A DNA stretch of 11,188 bases from Micractinium sp. NFX-FRZ (Eukaryota > Chlorophyta > Trebouxiophyceae > Chlorellales > Chlorellaceae). Below the pieces are notes generated by a model. That model was not told where the DNA came from and did no database searches. It saw only the letters and a list, made by a program, of their open reading frames with translations. Each line of letters starts with the position of its first letter. The stretch's first letter is position 1. Shown in pieces: positions 1 to 7,590 of the stretch. The stretch spans positions 1 to 11,188 of the forward strand of contig JAPTJF010000827.1 of NCBI GenBank assembly GCA_029339195.1. The letters are read 5' to 3'. Made by a program: the position numbers and the translations under genes.

Positions 1-874
1 ATCCTTCATCTTCTTATTCGTACTCTTCTGCACTGCCTGCAGTTCCGTAGATGATGGCCCGAGGCCCTGCACTGCCTTAAGTGCTGGTGCTGAGTCGCCT
101 AGCACAGTATGCCCCGATGCATGCTCGCGCCGGAGCGCAGCCCCCACTGTGATGCCCCACGCTCGTTGGCCGCTGCCACGGTGGAAGGCCGCATGGGACA
201 GTCAGCTTATATTAGTTTAAGCTTTATACTTATTATTATGAACTTAAAATGCGAATGAAGTCCTTGCCCTGCGCCAGCAACCCGCTCCTCGTGCTGTGGT
301 CCCAGGCTGCATGCTGCTCACAACGGGCGCGGGCATGGGTGCAGACTGCGCTCTTTATGGAATCTATCAACCTACTTTTATATGAAGTATATGTGTGTTA
401 TAAGACCTATGTAACTTAATTTATCAAGAAACCAGCACAGACTTTGAACGGACGTGTGCCTCTGCACGTCGCGGATTATTTGCCCGAAATGTGTCACTTG
501 GGATGAATGCCGGTGTGGAAGTCACTGATAGGCGGGTTATCGGTTTGTGGTTTTGTCGGCAGGCAGGCAGGGAAAGGAGCAGGGACAGGAGACCTGGCGG
601 ACCGTTATTTTTTGGTCCTGCTTATTTTATTGTCCTGCTTATACAAAAGGGAAGAGGAAAAGCATGTGGGTCGACTGTGTGGAGTCTGAGTTGAATTGTG
701 TAAATTGTGTATGGGGGGTGCACTTATTGGGGGGTACACTGGTTGAGGGTCCGGGGCTCCACGCCCCTGGCAAGCGCGCCCCGAAGGCGGCTGCGAGCCA
801 GCAGGCAAGACCCCTGCCTGCGGCGGCCCAGCAAGTGCAGCTCCGGCAGCAGTACTGGCCGGCCCGGGGCCCGT
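1..874. other. Region without a supported gene; 3' flank of the GARP gene
   Basis: Bases 1-480 are less GC-rich, with an AT-rich stretch at 200-430. No frame looks coding. Bases about 700-874 should be the GARP gene's 3' UTR, but no minus-strand TGTAA occurs here; AATAAG on the minus strand near 725 is a weak alternative. Open frames at 491-1020 on the plus strand are low-quality and start in non-coding sequence. Confidence 0.4.
410..414 (+). terminator. Plus-strand TGTAA, possible poly(A) signal of a convergent gene
   Basis: TGTAA in an AT-rich stretch; another occurs at 699-703. If a plus-strand gene ends left of the window, one of these could be its poly(A) signal. No coding sequence of such a gene is visible. 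Confidence 0.25.
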
Positions 875-3800
875 TCACACGGCCACCATCTGCCGGCACG
901 CCGCCAGCAGGGCCGCCCACGCCGTCAGCCGCACGCCGGCGCCCTGCGTCGCCTCCCGCGCAAGCTCTAGAAAGCTCACAGATCCGTCCAGCAGGGCGAG
1001 CACCTGTGCAGGGGTGCTGACCCCGGCCTCCACCAGCCAGCGGAGCTGCAGCGTGCGGGGGCGGAAGAAGAGGAAGGAGATCACAGTCTGGAGGCGTGAG
1101 AACTTATCGACCATTGGCACCAGTCAGCTACTAGCAGCGGGCGGGGAGTGTTGCAGGGCAAACTGAGCTTGCAGCGTGGCACAGGAAGGGGCGGGCCAAG
1201 GGTGAGGTTGCACCCATGCAGTGAGGCGCCGCCAGAGGCAGCAGGCATGCTGGGGGCGAGGCGCCGCCAGGGGCAGCAGGCATGTTGGAGTGAGGCGCCG
1301 CCAGGGGCAGCAGGCCGCCATGTGGTGCTTTCCTCAGGTGCCAACTCACCATGGCAGCCTGCCCAGCTGGGTTGCTGGCAGGGATGGCCTGGGCAATGGC
1401 GGAGCACACTGCACAGGCAGGCAGGCAGGCAGGCAGGCAGGGGAGGGAGGGTAAGTGAGGCAGCCTGCCAAAAACAGGCTGACAGGCTCGGCAGTAGCAG
1501 CGACAAGGGGGGGGCACGGGCGCCCGCCCCACAAAGCAGGCGCGCTGCCACACCAGCAGGCATGCGGGCCAGCAGGCACGCACACCAACGAACGGAGGCG
1601 CGCAGGGCGCAGCGGCAGGCAGCTGTGCAGCCACCACACTGCCTACATTGGGTGCTAGGCTGCTCCAGCTGGGGAAGTGCCTGCAGCGGCTGAGAGGCAG
1701 GCACGCAGCCTGCGCTGGCGTCACCGCTCGTCCCGCCGTGAGTGCCGGTATGCCCCAGGCTGCCGTTCCCCCCGCCATCCGCCGGCAGAGACCGGTCGCT
1801 GTCGCCGCTGCCGGCCCCCATGCTGACGCCGCTGGCCGGCAGCGGTGGTAGGCTCAAGAGCAAGCTGCCCAGGGCTTGGGCATCAAATGCCTGCAGCTGC
1901 GGCAGGAGTGCCTCCTCGGCTCCCTGCTCCTCCGCGGCATCCAGCAAGCTCCCAAAAATGTGGGCACCAAACATGGGGGCTAGCACGCCAGGGTGCTGCT
2001 GCCCCTCCTGCTGCGGCAGCCACCCCGCCGCAGCCAGCGACAGCGCGCCGCCGGTGCCCTGCCCGGCGGCGCCAGCGGCTGCCTGCGCCGGCGGAAGCTG
2101 CTGCTGCTGCTGCTGCTGGGGGTGCCGCAGCAGGTCTTGTGCCGCGGCTGCCGCGCTTTCCTCGGCCTCCCGTTGTGCCAGCCGCGCCTGGTAGGCACAG
2201 TGACGGCAGCCTGCCTTGGTGCAAGTGGCCGCGTCGTGGGAGTTTTGGTCGGGCCCCGCCGCCCCCGCCCCGGCGGATGCTGCCAGGCTGCGGGCGTCGA
2301 TGAGGGAGGCAAACGAACCCAGCATGGCCGCGCTGCGCTGCTCCCTCGAGGCACTCCACTGCTTCCTCGGCTTCTGAAGCAGCTCCCCCACCACATGCAT
2401 GAGGGCGTCAGCCGTGGACAAGGCCGCCGCCTCTGCCGCCTGCTGTGCCTGCTGTGCCTGCTCCAGGGTGAGCGTGCCGCCATGCCCGGGCGCCGCCCCT
2501 GGCGCCGGCCCGCCCGCGGCCTCCACCGCTGCCGCCGCCGCGCCTGCCGCACCGCTTCCCGCCGCCGCTGCCCCCTGCTGCTGGCCTGCCTGCTGCCTGG
2601 GCTGCAGCTCTCGTAGGAGCGCGTGCAGCTGGGTGGAGGTCGAGGCCTCGCTGCCATGGCACCCCAGGCGGCGCACCAGCTCCGCCTGCCCAGTGGCCCT
2701 CCACACAAGCAACTCTACGAGCTGCAGGCACGGGAGGCACCGGCACTGCTGTTCATGGCAAGCACAAGGAAGGAACAACAAGGAGGCGGCAGGGGGCGTG
2801 ATGGCCGGCCACTAGAGCGCGGCCTGAAGCTGCAGGCAGCAGAGCACCGGCATTGAGGGGAAAAGGAGCAGAGGGAGAGAAGGAAGGGCACTGGGGGCCG
2901 CGCACTGGACACCTTGGCTTCCTGCAGGAGTCAGCCTAGTTGGGAACATGCATGTGTTGAGGTATCCTTGTTTTATGCTTGGGCAGTGCGGCAGGCCCGT
3001 CGATTGCAGACCTGGGGGCAGGCTACAGACAGGGCGCAACATGAGGCAGTGGGGCGCTGCGTCAACTTGGGGGTAGTGCAGTGAAGCACACAAAATGGGG
3101 ATGCACGGGGCAGCCTGGGAGGGAGGGAGGCGGGCAAGCACTGGTGGCGGGGCGGCACGGCGTGGGCCCGTGCGGGTGCAGCTCAGCAGATTGAGTGGGT
3201 GACACGTGCTGGGCGTCATGCAATGCCCCAGATGAGCACAGCTGCCGCGTTGCCATGCAGGCACCCCGCAGAAGGACAGCCAGCATTTTTGCGCTGGATC
3301 CGCCCCACCCCGCCCACCATTGACACGCATCGCTTGGTGTGCTGGATGTCGTGCAGCTGAGCACGCGTGGCCTGCCCCAGGTCGAGCTCCCAGGGGACTG
3401 GGCTGTGCATGCGCGCCTGCGCTGGCAGCTGCTCCCGCAGCATCGGCTCCCACTGCTGCTGCCCCGCCTCTGGGAGCACCGAGCCGCCTGGCACAGAGTT
3501 GGTACGCAAGAGGGTGCCTGCTGCAAGGGCTGCGTGATGCTGGGGGGCAGAGGGGGCGGAGATGGAGGCGGGGAGGGGCGGCAGGAAGGTGCTCCTACCC
3601 TGCGGTGGCGGCATCTGAAGCTGCTGCTGCTGCGGCTGCTGCTGCTGCCGCTGCGATTGCTGCCGCTGCTGCTGCGGCGGCGGCATCTGAAGCTGCTGCT
3701 GCTGCCGCTGCTGCTGCTGCTGCCGCTGCTGCTGCTGCTGCTGCTGAGCCCCCGCCAGCACAGTAGAGGACTGGTGCTGGCTTCCAGAGGAGCCGCCGGA

Positions 3801-5674
3801 CTGCCGCTGGCTCTCCGGCATCCGCTGAGGCGCCGCCCCGCTTTGGGGCCGCTCAAGCGGCTCACTCCCGCCACACACAGGGCGGGCAGCGTCCCTGCAG
3901 GGCGTGGGCAGCGCATGAGCAGGCGTTAGAGCCAGGGTGCTGCTGGCAGGCGGGCCGGCTGCCTAACGGCTGCAGGCAGGCAGGTGCACTCGGAAGGGTC
4001 GCCGGTCGGCTGCACCAGCGCTGCAACAGCCCAGCGAGGGCCAAGGGCAACAGCTGGTGCCTCCGCTGCGCACCGGCGTATGTCGACTCCCAGTGGTGCC
4101 GCCCCATTTGTGCCCTCCTCCTCCTCCTCCCCCCCCTCCTGCTGCTGCTGCTGCTGCTCAAGGCCGGATCCCTTTTTGCGCAGGGTCTGCAGGTGCCTGC
4201 AGCACAAGGGAGAATACGCAAAGCGTGCCAGGCTAGGCGGACCAAAGGGAGCAGCAGTTTATGGCCTCCGGGCCTGGCGGAGCGCAGGCAAGGCAACGTG
4301 CCCGATAGCAAGCGAGCCTGCCAGCACATGCAGCGTGCCAGCAGTGGCAAGCATGCTTGCCGCTTGGCTGGCCGTGCGTGGCGCTGCGTGCGGCCCCCCC
4401 AAACCGCATGCCCCGCTGCGGCGCAAGCACACACAGGCTGCGGGTGTCAGTCGCACCCCCGGCCGCTGCGACTCACCACTTCACATTCTGCACACACACA
4501 AAGGGGGTTTGGCGGCAGGTGTGAAGGTGAGCACAGCAATTTGCAGCTCCCCCCGGCGCCCGAACGCTCCCCCCTGCAGGCAGCAGGCAGCGGGTCGCCC
4601 ACCAATGGCCCGGCAGTGCACAGCTGCCAGCAGCAGGCCCCTTCTGTTCACTCCACCCTCCCTGCAGCTCCCAATGTACGCCCTGCCCCCCCACAATGCC
4701 CATGCCATGTCAGCCTTCCCACCTGCATCGTCAGCATGGAGTAGTCTGGGTGCAGTGCCTCCCAGATCACCTTGGGCCGCGCAGCGTGCACGCCACCCAG
4801 CTCCGCCACCACCCGGTCGAACGCCTCCTTGAGCCTGCAGGCCACGGCAGGCAGCGCAGGCAGGTTTGGGGTGAGACTGGGGGCAACGCCTCTTCCGCCC
4901 AGCCCGGCCCATAAAGCAAGCAGGCAAGCAAGCACGCAAGCAGGCAGGCAGGCAGGCAAGCAGGCACCACAAGCAGACAGCGACCCTCCCCCGCCGCCCC
5001 ACCTTCCAGTCCATCGCACGGGGCCGTCGGCGGTGCTCAGCCACTCCTTGGCCCGCTCCTCCCGCTTGCGGTGCGCCTGGAGGTGCCTGCATGGTGATGG
5101 CGACGATTGTGAGGGTGGGAGGGTGCTGTGGATGGTGATGAAATCAATGCTGGAGGGATGGGTGCTGTGGGCGGTGATGATATCAATGCCGGTGGGAAGG
5201 GTGCTGCAGGTGGCACCCGCTCAGGGCAGTGTGCACAGGTGCAGCACATATGGCGGGGCGCGCTCGCAGTGCATGCGGCGGGCGGGCGGGCCCAGGAGGA
5301 TGCCTCGCCTGCAGCTTGCGCCAGCACCCAACATGCCTGCGGGCTGACCCCAAGGGCTGGTCTCAGGCGCTCCCGGCTTTGCCCTCAACCGCCCCGATCC
5401 GTGACATGCCATGTGCAGCTCAGAAGGCACAGCATGCTGGCGCCAAGACAGCAGCGGCAGCGGCACCACCGCCCAGGCACGCAGGGGACGCAGCACCGCA
5501 CAGCAGCAGCAGATGCTGCAGTGCCCCCCCTGATCCACCTCACCATTTGATGTTCTGCACGCAGGCAAGGGGGTGACAGCGGGAAGGTAATGCGGTGGGT
5601 GCTCAACGCAATCCTCGCCAGGCTGCCGGCCACCGCCCGTATTGGACCTGCCGACCGTTTCGGGTGCCGGCTCC

Positions 5675-5706
<32 letters not shown>

Positions 5707-6197
5707 GCACCCACAAAAAGCAACGCACCTGGACCTGGAGTCCCACATCTGGGAAGAGCGGCTGAAGGGCGAGCAGCACCTGCTTGGGGCGGGCCTCGTG
5801 CACGCCGCCCTGCCGCGCCACCTCCGCCTCGAAAGCCGCCTCCAGCCTGCGCCCAACAAGGGTGCTCAGTGTGTGGCATGGCATGCAACACAGGAAGAAT
5901 GATGCAGGGCAGGCGCCTGGACCTGCGCGTACTCGCTGCGCAGCGCGTGGCGGCGGCAAGCAACTCCGTCCGGGCGGCAGCGCCGGCAGCTCCTGCCTCT
6001 CGCCAGCGCGATGTCTGAGGCTGTACCACCCTTGCATGCCCGACGTCTCTTCTTTGGACATGAATTCGCCGGAGGGGGGTTGCCATTGAGTGGGCGAAGT
6101 GCCCGGCTCAACACCTCCGCCCCTGGTCTCGCAGTAAGAAATCCCTAACTTGCCTGCCGGCCCACTTTATTGGTGCCGCCTCCGTCTCTCTCGCCAT
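875..6197 (-). CDS. Tandem-GARP (G2-like Myb, SHLQKYR-type) putative transcription factor, 11 exons, 808 aa
   Basis: Predicted nuclear DNA-binding protein. The exons, in order of transcription, are 6197-6154, 5846-5729, 5554-5544, 5086-5003, 4834-4723, 4487-4477, 4196-4074, 3894-3318, 2721-1647, 1408-1350 and 1087-875. They sum to 2427 nt, keep phase throughout and end in TGA. The ATG at 6197 is the only in-frame ATG after an upstream TGA near 6247. Residues about 10-66 and 81-135 each match a GARP domain: (K/R)W at the start, GGVH.ARPK in the middle, and N(I/V)KWHLQ..RK at the end, corresponding to RWT..LH, LGG...ATPK and HVKSHLQKYR. After them come Q6 and an acidic run, an exon with polyQ (residues 218-266), and a long Ala/Gln-rich exon. 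The last 70 residues are leucine-rich and probably helical. Family matches are recalled, not searched. Targets and role are unknown. Least certain are the donor at 1647 and a possible extra intron at 3521-3598. Confidence 0.75.
1221..1322. repeat. ~35-bp tandem repeat, 3 copies
   Basis: Units GTGAGGCGCCGCCAG(A/G)GGC followed by AGCAGGC start at 1221, 1256 and 1290. It lies in the last intron of the GARP gene (1349-1088). Its minus-strand translation (PLAAP units) makes long spurious frames. Confidence 0.88.
1415..1441. repeat. (GGCA)n repeat forming the pyrimidine tract of an acceptor
   Basis: Six or more GGCA units. On the transcribed strand they read as (TGCC)n directly before TGTGCAG|TG, the acceptor of the 59-nt exon at 1408. 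Confidence 0.85.
2197..2223 (-). other. Small Cys/His cluster in the large GARP-gene exon
   Basis: The translated exon contains C-T-K-A-G-C-R-H-C with another His five residues upstream. The spacing C-x4-C-x2-C could bind metal, but I do not recognise it as a named zinc-finger class. It sits in an otherwise Ala/Gln-rich, probably disordered region, so it may be chance. Confidence 0.25.
2722..3317 (-). other. Intron 8 of the GARP gene (596 nt)
   Basis: Donor ATG|GTGGGC and acceptor GTGCCTGCAG|CTC, both phase 0. Within it I see no recognisable domain, RNA gene or mobile element. Several open frames run through it, but they read as GC-rich noise. Confidence 0.5.
3521..3598 (-). other. Possible optional 78-nt intron inside the polyQ exon
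   Basis: The minus strand has a donor-like G|GTAGGA just after the second LQMPPPQ and an acceptor CCCTTGCAG|CA 78 nt later. The stretch between is C/T-rich, and removing it keeps the frame. Without removal the exon reads through with no stop, so the gene model works either way. Transcript reads across 3500-3620 would decide. Confidence 0.3.
3600..3746 (-). repeat. CAG/CTG repeat tract encoding polyglutamine in the GARP protein
   Basis: Interrupted CAG codons give Q7-R-Q5-R-Q4, then LQMPPPQ, more Q blocks with R, S and P interruptions, and a second LQMPPPQ. The two LQMPPPQ units sit about 72 nt apart and show an internal duplication. On the plus strand the same tract reads as CTG repeats and produces long leucine or alanine frames that are not genes. 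Such tracts are common in transcription factors and are prone to length change. Confidence 0.85.
4477..4487 (-). other. 11-nt microexon encoding N-V-K-(W) of GARP domain 2
   Basis: The minus strand reads GTGTGTGTGCAG|AATGTGAAGTG|GTGAGT. It has the same length, phases and coding content as the microexon at 5544-5554, with 8 of 11 bases identical. It links the exon ending at 4723 to the exon starting at 4196 and restores NVKWHLQTLRKK. Confidence 0.78.
4914..4965. repeat. (CAAG/CAGG)n tetranucleotide repeat, intronic
   Basis: Mixed GCAA and GCAG units on the plus strand, read as TTGC/CTGC on the transcribed strand. It lies in the intron 5002-4835, upstream of the acceptor for the domain 2 exon. 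Confidence 0.85.
5121..5208. repeat. 39-bp tandem repeat in a GARP-gene intron
   Basis: Units start with GGGTGCTG at 5121, 5160 and 5199. The first two continue with TG(G)..GGTGATGA.ATCAATGC. The third is cut short after about ten bases. It lies in the intron 5543-5087 between microexon 1 and the HLQ exon. Confidence 0.85.
5544..5554 (-). other. 11-nt microexon encoding N-I-K-(W) of GARP domain 1
   Basis: The minus strand reads GCAG|AACATCAAATG|GTGAGG, with consensus acceptor and donor on both sides. It joins CAG (phase 0) of the exon ending at 5729 to G-CAC-CTC of the exon starting at 5086, giving NIKWHLQ, the core of the domain's last helix. Skipping it would shift the frame (11 nt is not a multiple of 3) and destroy the helix. 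Confidence 0.75.
5682..5706. repeat. (AC)n dinucleotide repeat, intronic
   Basis: About 12 AC units shortly after the donor of the exon 5846-5729. A shorter CA run at 4490-4500 sits just before microexon 2. Confidence 0.9.
5847..6153 (-). other. GC-AG intron 1 of the GARP gene
   Basis: The donor is AG|GCAAGT, which is the strong consensus expected of GC donors. The acceptor is GGGCGCAG|G. Splicing here joins IKWAGR to LEAAFEAEV exactly as RWTGR joins LKEAF in domain 2. I found no GT donor near 6154 that gives the same join. The intron is 307 nt. It contains readable minus-strand frames with no recognisable domain. Confidence 0.7.
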
Positions 6198-6500
6198 CCC
6201 CTGTTGTGTTCCCCCACTTGCTCCCAGGGCCGCCTCAAAGCCTCTCAATCATATAATCACGCATGGCATCGCGGAGGAGCAAGTGTCAGCGTGATCGACA
6301 CATTCTGCTAGAAGTTGCATGTGGGGAGGTGGGGTCCCCACCTTACCTCACCTGCTGGTTCCATTCCTGTGACCAGTACATGATTCTCACAAGAGAGTGC
6401 CCACCCTTGAAACACCAAGTTTTCAGCTGCTGTAAGCCCCAGACCTCGAAACACTTCGGCCTGCAAGCACGTGGGCAGACGGCCGCAACAACTCGCCGAA
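6198..6500 (-). promoter_or_regulatory. Intergenic region between the kinase gene and the GARP gene
   Basis: About 300 bp of lower GC content between the kinase gene's likely poly(A) site and the GARP ATG. It must contain the GARP gene's promoter and 5' UTR. Apart from the TATA-like patch I see no clear operator, RNA gene or repeat. Confidence 0.45.
6251..6257 (-). promoter_or_regulatory. TATA-like element upstream of the GARP gene
   Basis: The minus strand has ATTATAT within an AT-rich patch about 54-60 nt upstream of the ATG at 6197, in otherwise GC-rich DNA. If used, the transcript would start roughly 25-30 nt before the ATG. This rests on motif and position only. Confidence 0.3.
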
Positions 6501-6509
6501 CTTGCTGCC

Positions 6510-6514
6510 TTACA
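6510..6514 (-). terminator. TGTAA poly(A) signal of the glutamate 5-kinase gene
   Basis: The minus strand has TGTAA about 167 nt after the TAG stop at 6681. TGTAA is the usual poly(A) signal of green algae. It is the only minus-strand copy I find between the two genes, which implies a 3' end near 6490. Confidence 0.55.
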
Positions 6515-6680
6515 GCCGCCGCAGGCGGGAGTGCCCACAAAAGCGCCATCCTAGCCGGCCCTAAATGGGCAGCAAAACCGCGCTGGCACAAACATGTGCT
6601 GGACCTCCACATGAGGGAGAGCATGCCCCTGTTGGCTGGAAGTGCAGCTGCCACAGCGCGTGGGGGCTTGCCAAGAGAGC

Positions 6681-7590
6681 CTAGCGTGGCAGCCAGCCCT
6701 CCTCCGTGACGTCCTCCTCCCCGCCGCCTGCCCCGCCTGCAGCCGCCTGCGCCTCCTGGCGCCGCTCTTGCGCCACAGCCGCCGCAAGCTCCGCACCCCA
6801 GTCCACCGTGTCGGCGTCCTGCTGGGGCGGGGGCGCTGCCGCCCGTGTCCCGCCGCCCCTGGGTGCATGGAGAGGGGCCGGCCGGAGGGGTGGGCCGGGT
6901 GGGGTGGCTGGGACGGGGCTGCGGTGGGGCATGTGGCACACACGCCCCCTGCCCGCCAGCCAGCACTCCCGACTGGCTGGCAGCCCGCGCCAACGTGGAA
7001 TGCTTGGGCGGCGAATCAGCTCGCTGGACAGCCAACACAGCCGGCAGTTGCCGCGGCAAGAAATCACCTTGACTGGAGCACCGCCAGGCGGGCCGCCAGC
7101 TCATCCATCTGCTCTGCCTGCTGCGCCTCGGCATCCTGCTCCTCCGCCCGCTGCTGGGCCTCGTGCAGCCCCTGCTCCTGCTGCTGGCGCCGCAGCTCGT
7201 GCCGCAGCTGCCGCTGGTGATGGCTGGCGTGGTGCCCGCTGTCGGCGCCGCCGCTGCCGCTGGATTCCACGCTGCCAGGGCCGGGGCTATGGTGAGCCTC
7301 CGCGTGCGCTGGGTGCGCTGCGTGCCCGCTGAGGCTGCCGGTGCTGCCGCCCAGGGGCGACGGCGCGTGCAAGTGGCCGCTCAGGCTGCCGCTGCTGCCG
7401 CCGTGGTGCGGGCGGGGCGGCAGCTGGAAGCGGACCGTGTCCTGCCCGGCGGCTGCCGCTGCCTCTGCTGCTTCCGCCGCTGCCGCGATGGCCGCGGCGT
7501 GGGCGTGCCCGGCAATGGGGGGCGTGCTCGTGCGGGAGGGGCCATCGTAGGGGCTTACGCTGCCCTCGTGGTCGTGGTCGTGGTCATGAT
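6681..7590 (-). other. C-terminal extension of glutamate 5-kinase: HD repeat, Gly/Ser/His region, coiled coil, acidic tail
   Basis: After HRANICLL the frame continues with HHDD, an HDHDHDH run, an Ala block, two GGSxGSLSGH-like units, and then a Gln/Glu/Arg-rich helix ([14 protein letters not shown] to [11 protein letters not shown]) typical of coiled coils. A last exon (6858-6681) gives [19 protein letters not shown], then a Gly/Glu tail ending WLPR and TAG. The join AG|GTGATT to ACCCAG|G keeps the frame. If the 209-nt intron is not removed, translation stops at the TGA at 7066-7064, right after QSR. Ordinary glutamate 5-kinases end near the PUA domain. Confidence 0.65.

Larger units (their letters stand above)
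4172..5019 (-). other. GARP/G2-like DNA-binding domain 2 (residues ~81-135)
   Basis: VRWTGRLKEAF, ELGGVHAARPK and NVKWHLQTLRKK line up with the three helices of a GARP domain. This copy is closer to the plant consensus than domain 1, with RWT and ELGG intact. It is separated from domain 1 by only about 14 residues (ERAKEWLSTADG.). The intron positions and phases are the same as in domain 1: AG|G after the RWTG segment, CAG| before NVK, and TG|G within the tryptophan codon. This indicates duplication of a multi-exon block. Immediately after it come Q6 (residues 141-146) and five glutamates (150-154). Confidence 0.8.
5062..6170 (-). other. GARP/G2-like DNA-binding domain 1 (residues ~10-66)
   Basis: The domain is assembled from four exons. 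IKWAGRLEAAF aligns with RWTPELH..F of plant GARP proteins, GGVHEARPK with LGG...ATPK, and NIKWHLQAHRKR with HVKSHLQKYRK. The segment between the PK motif and the last helix is about four residues longer than in plant G2-like proteins. Introns cut after the first helix start (phase 2), before NIK (phase 0) and inside the W codon (phase 2). The tryptophan of NIKWHLQ replaces the serine of the SHLQKYR signature. The first splice uses a GC donor; without it the KW half of the domain would be lost. Confidence 0.75.

Noticed and set aside
1647..1725. Alternative donor at 1725 (GCG|GTGACG) for the large GARP-gene exon
   Set aside because: Same phase as the chosen donor at 1647 and equally legal. I kept the longer form because the extra residues look coding, but I cannot settle it.
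1081..2781. 566-residue minus-strand open frame as a single uninterrupted gene
   Set aside because: Only the stretch from 2721 to about 1647 looks coding. The ends read into (TGCC)n, PLAAP-like intron repeats and splice sites. The real product continues through the exons at 1408-1350 and 1087-875.
1742..2815. Plus-strand frames of 138-207 residues opposite the large exon
   Set aside because: Low-complexity Ala/Arg/Cys/Leu products of GC-rich sequence, with no domain. The minus strand has the consistent spliced frame.
3320..3929. Plus-strand alanine- or leucine-rich open frames
   Set aside because: They are the complement of the CAG tract that encodes polyglutamine on the minus strand.
4197..4722. 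Direct splice from 4723 to an acceptor just before TLRKKG, skipping the microexon
   Set aside because: It keeps the frame but loses NVKWHL, which the domain needs, and the parallel microexon in domain 1 supports inclusion.
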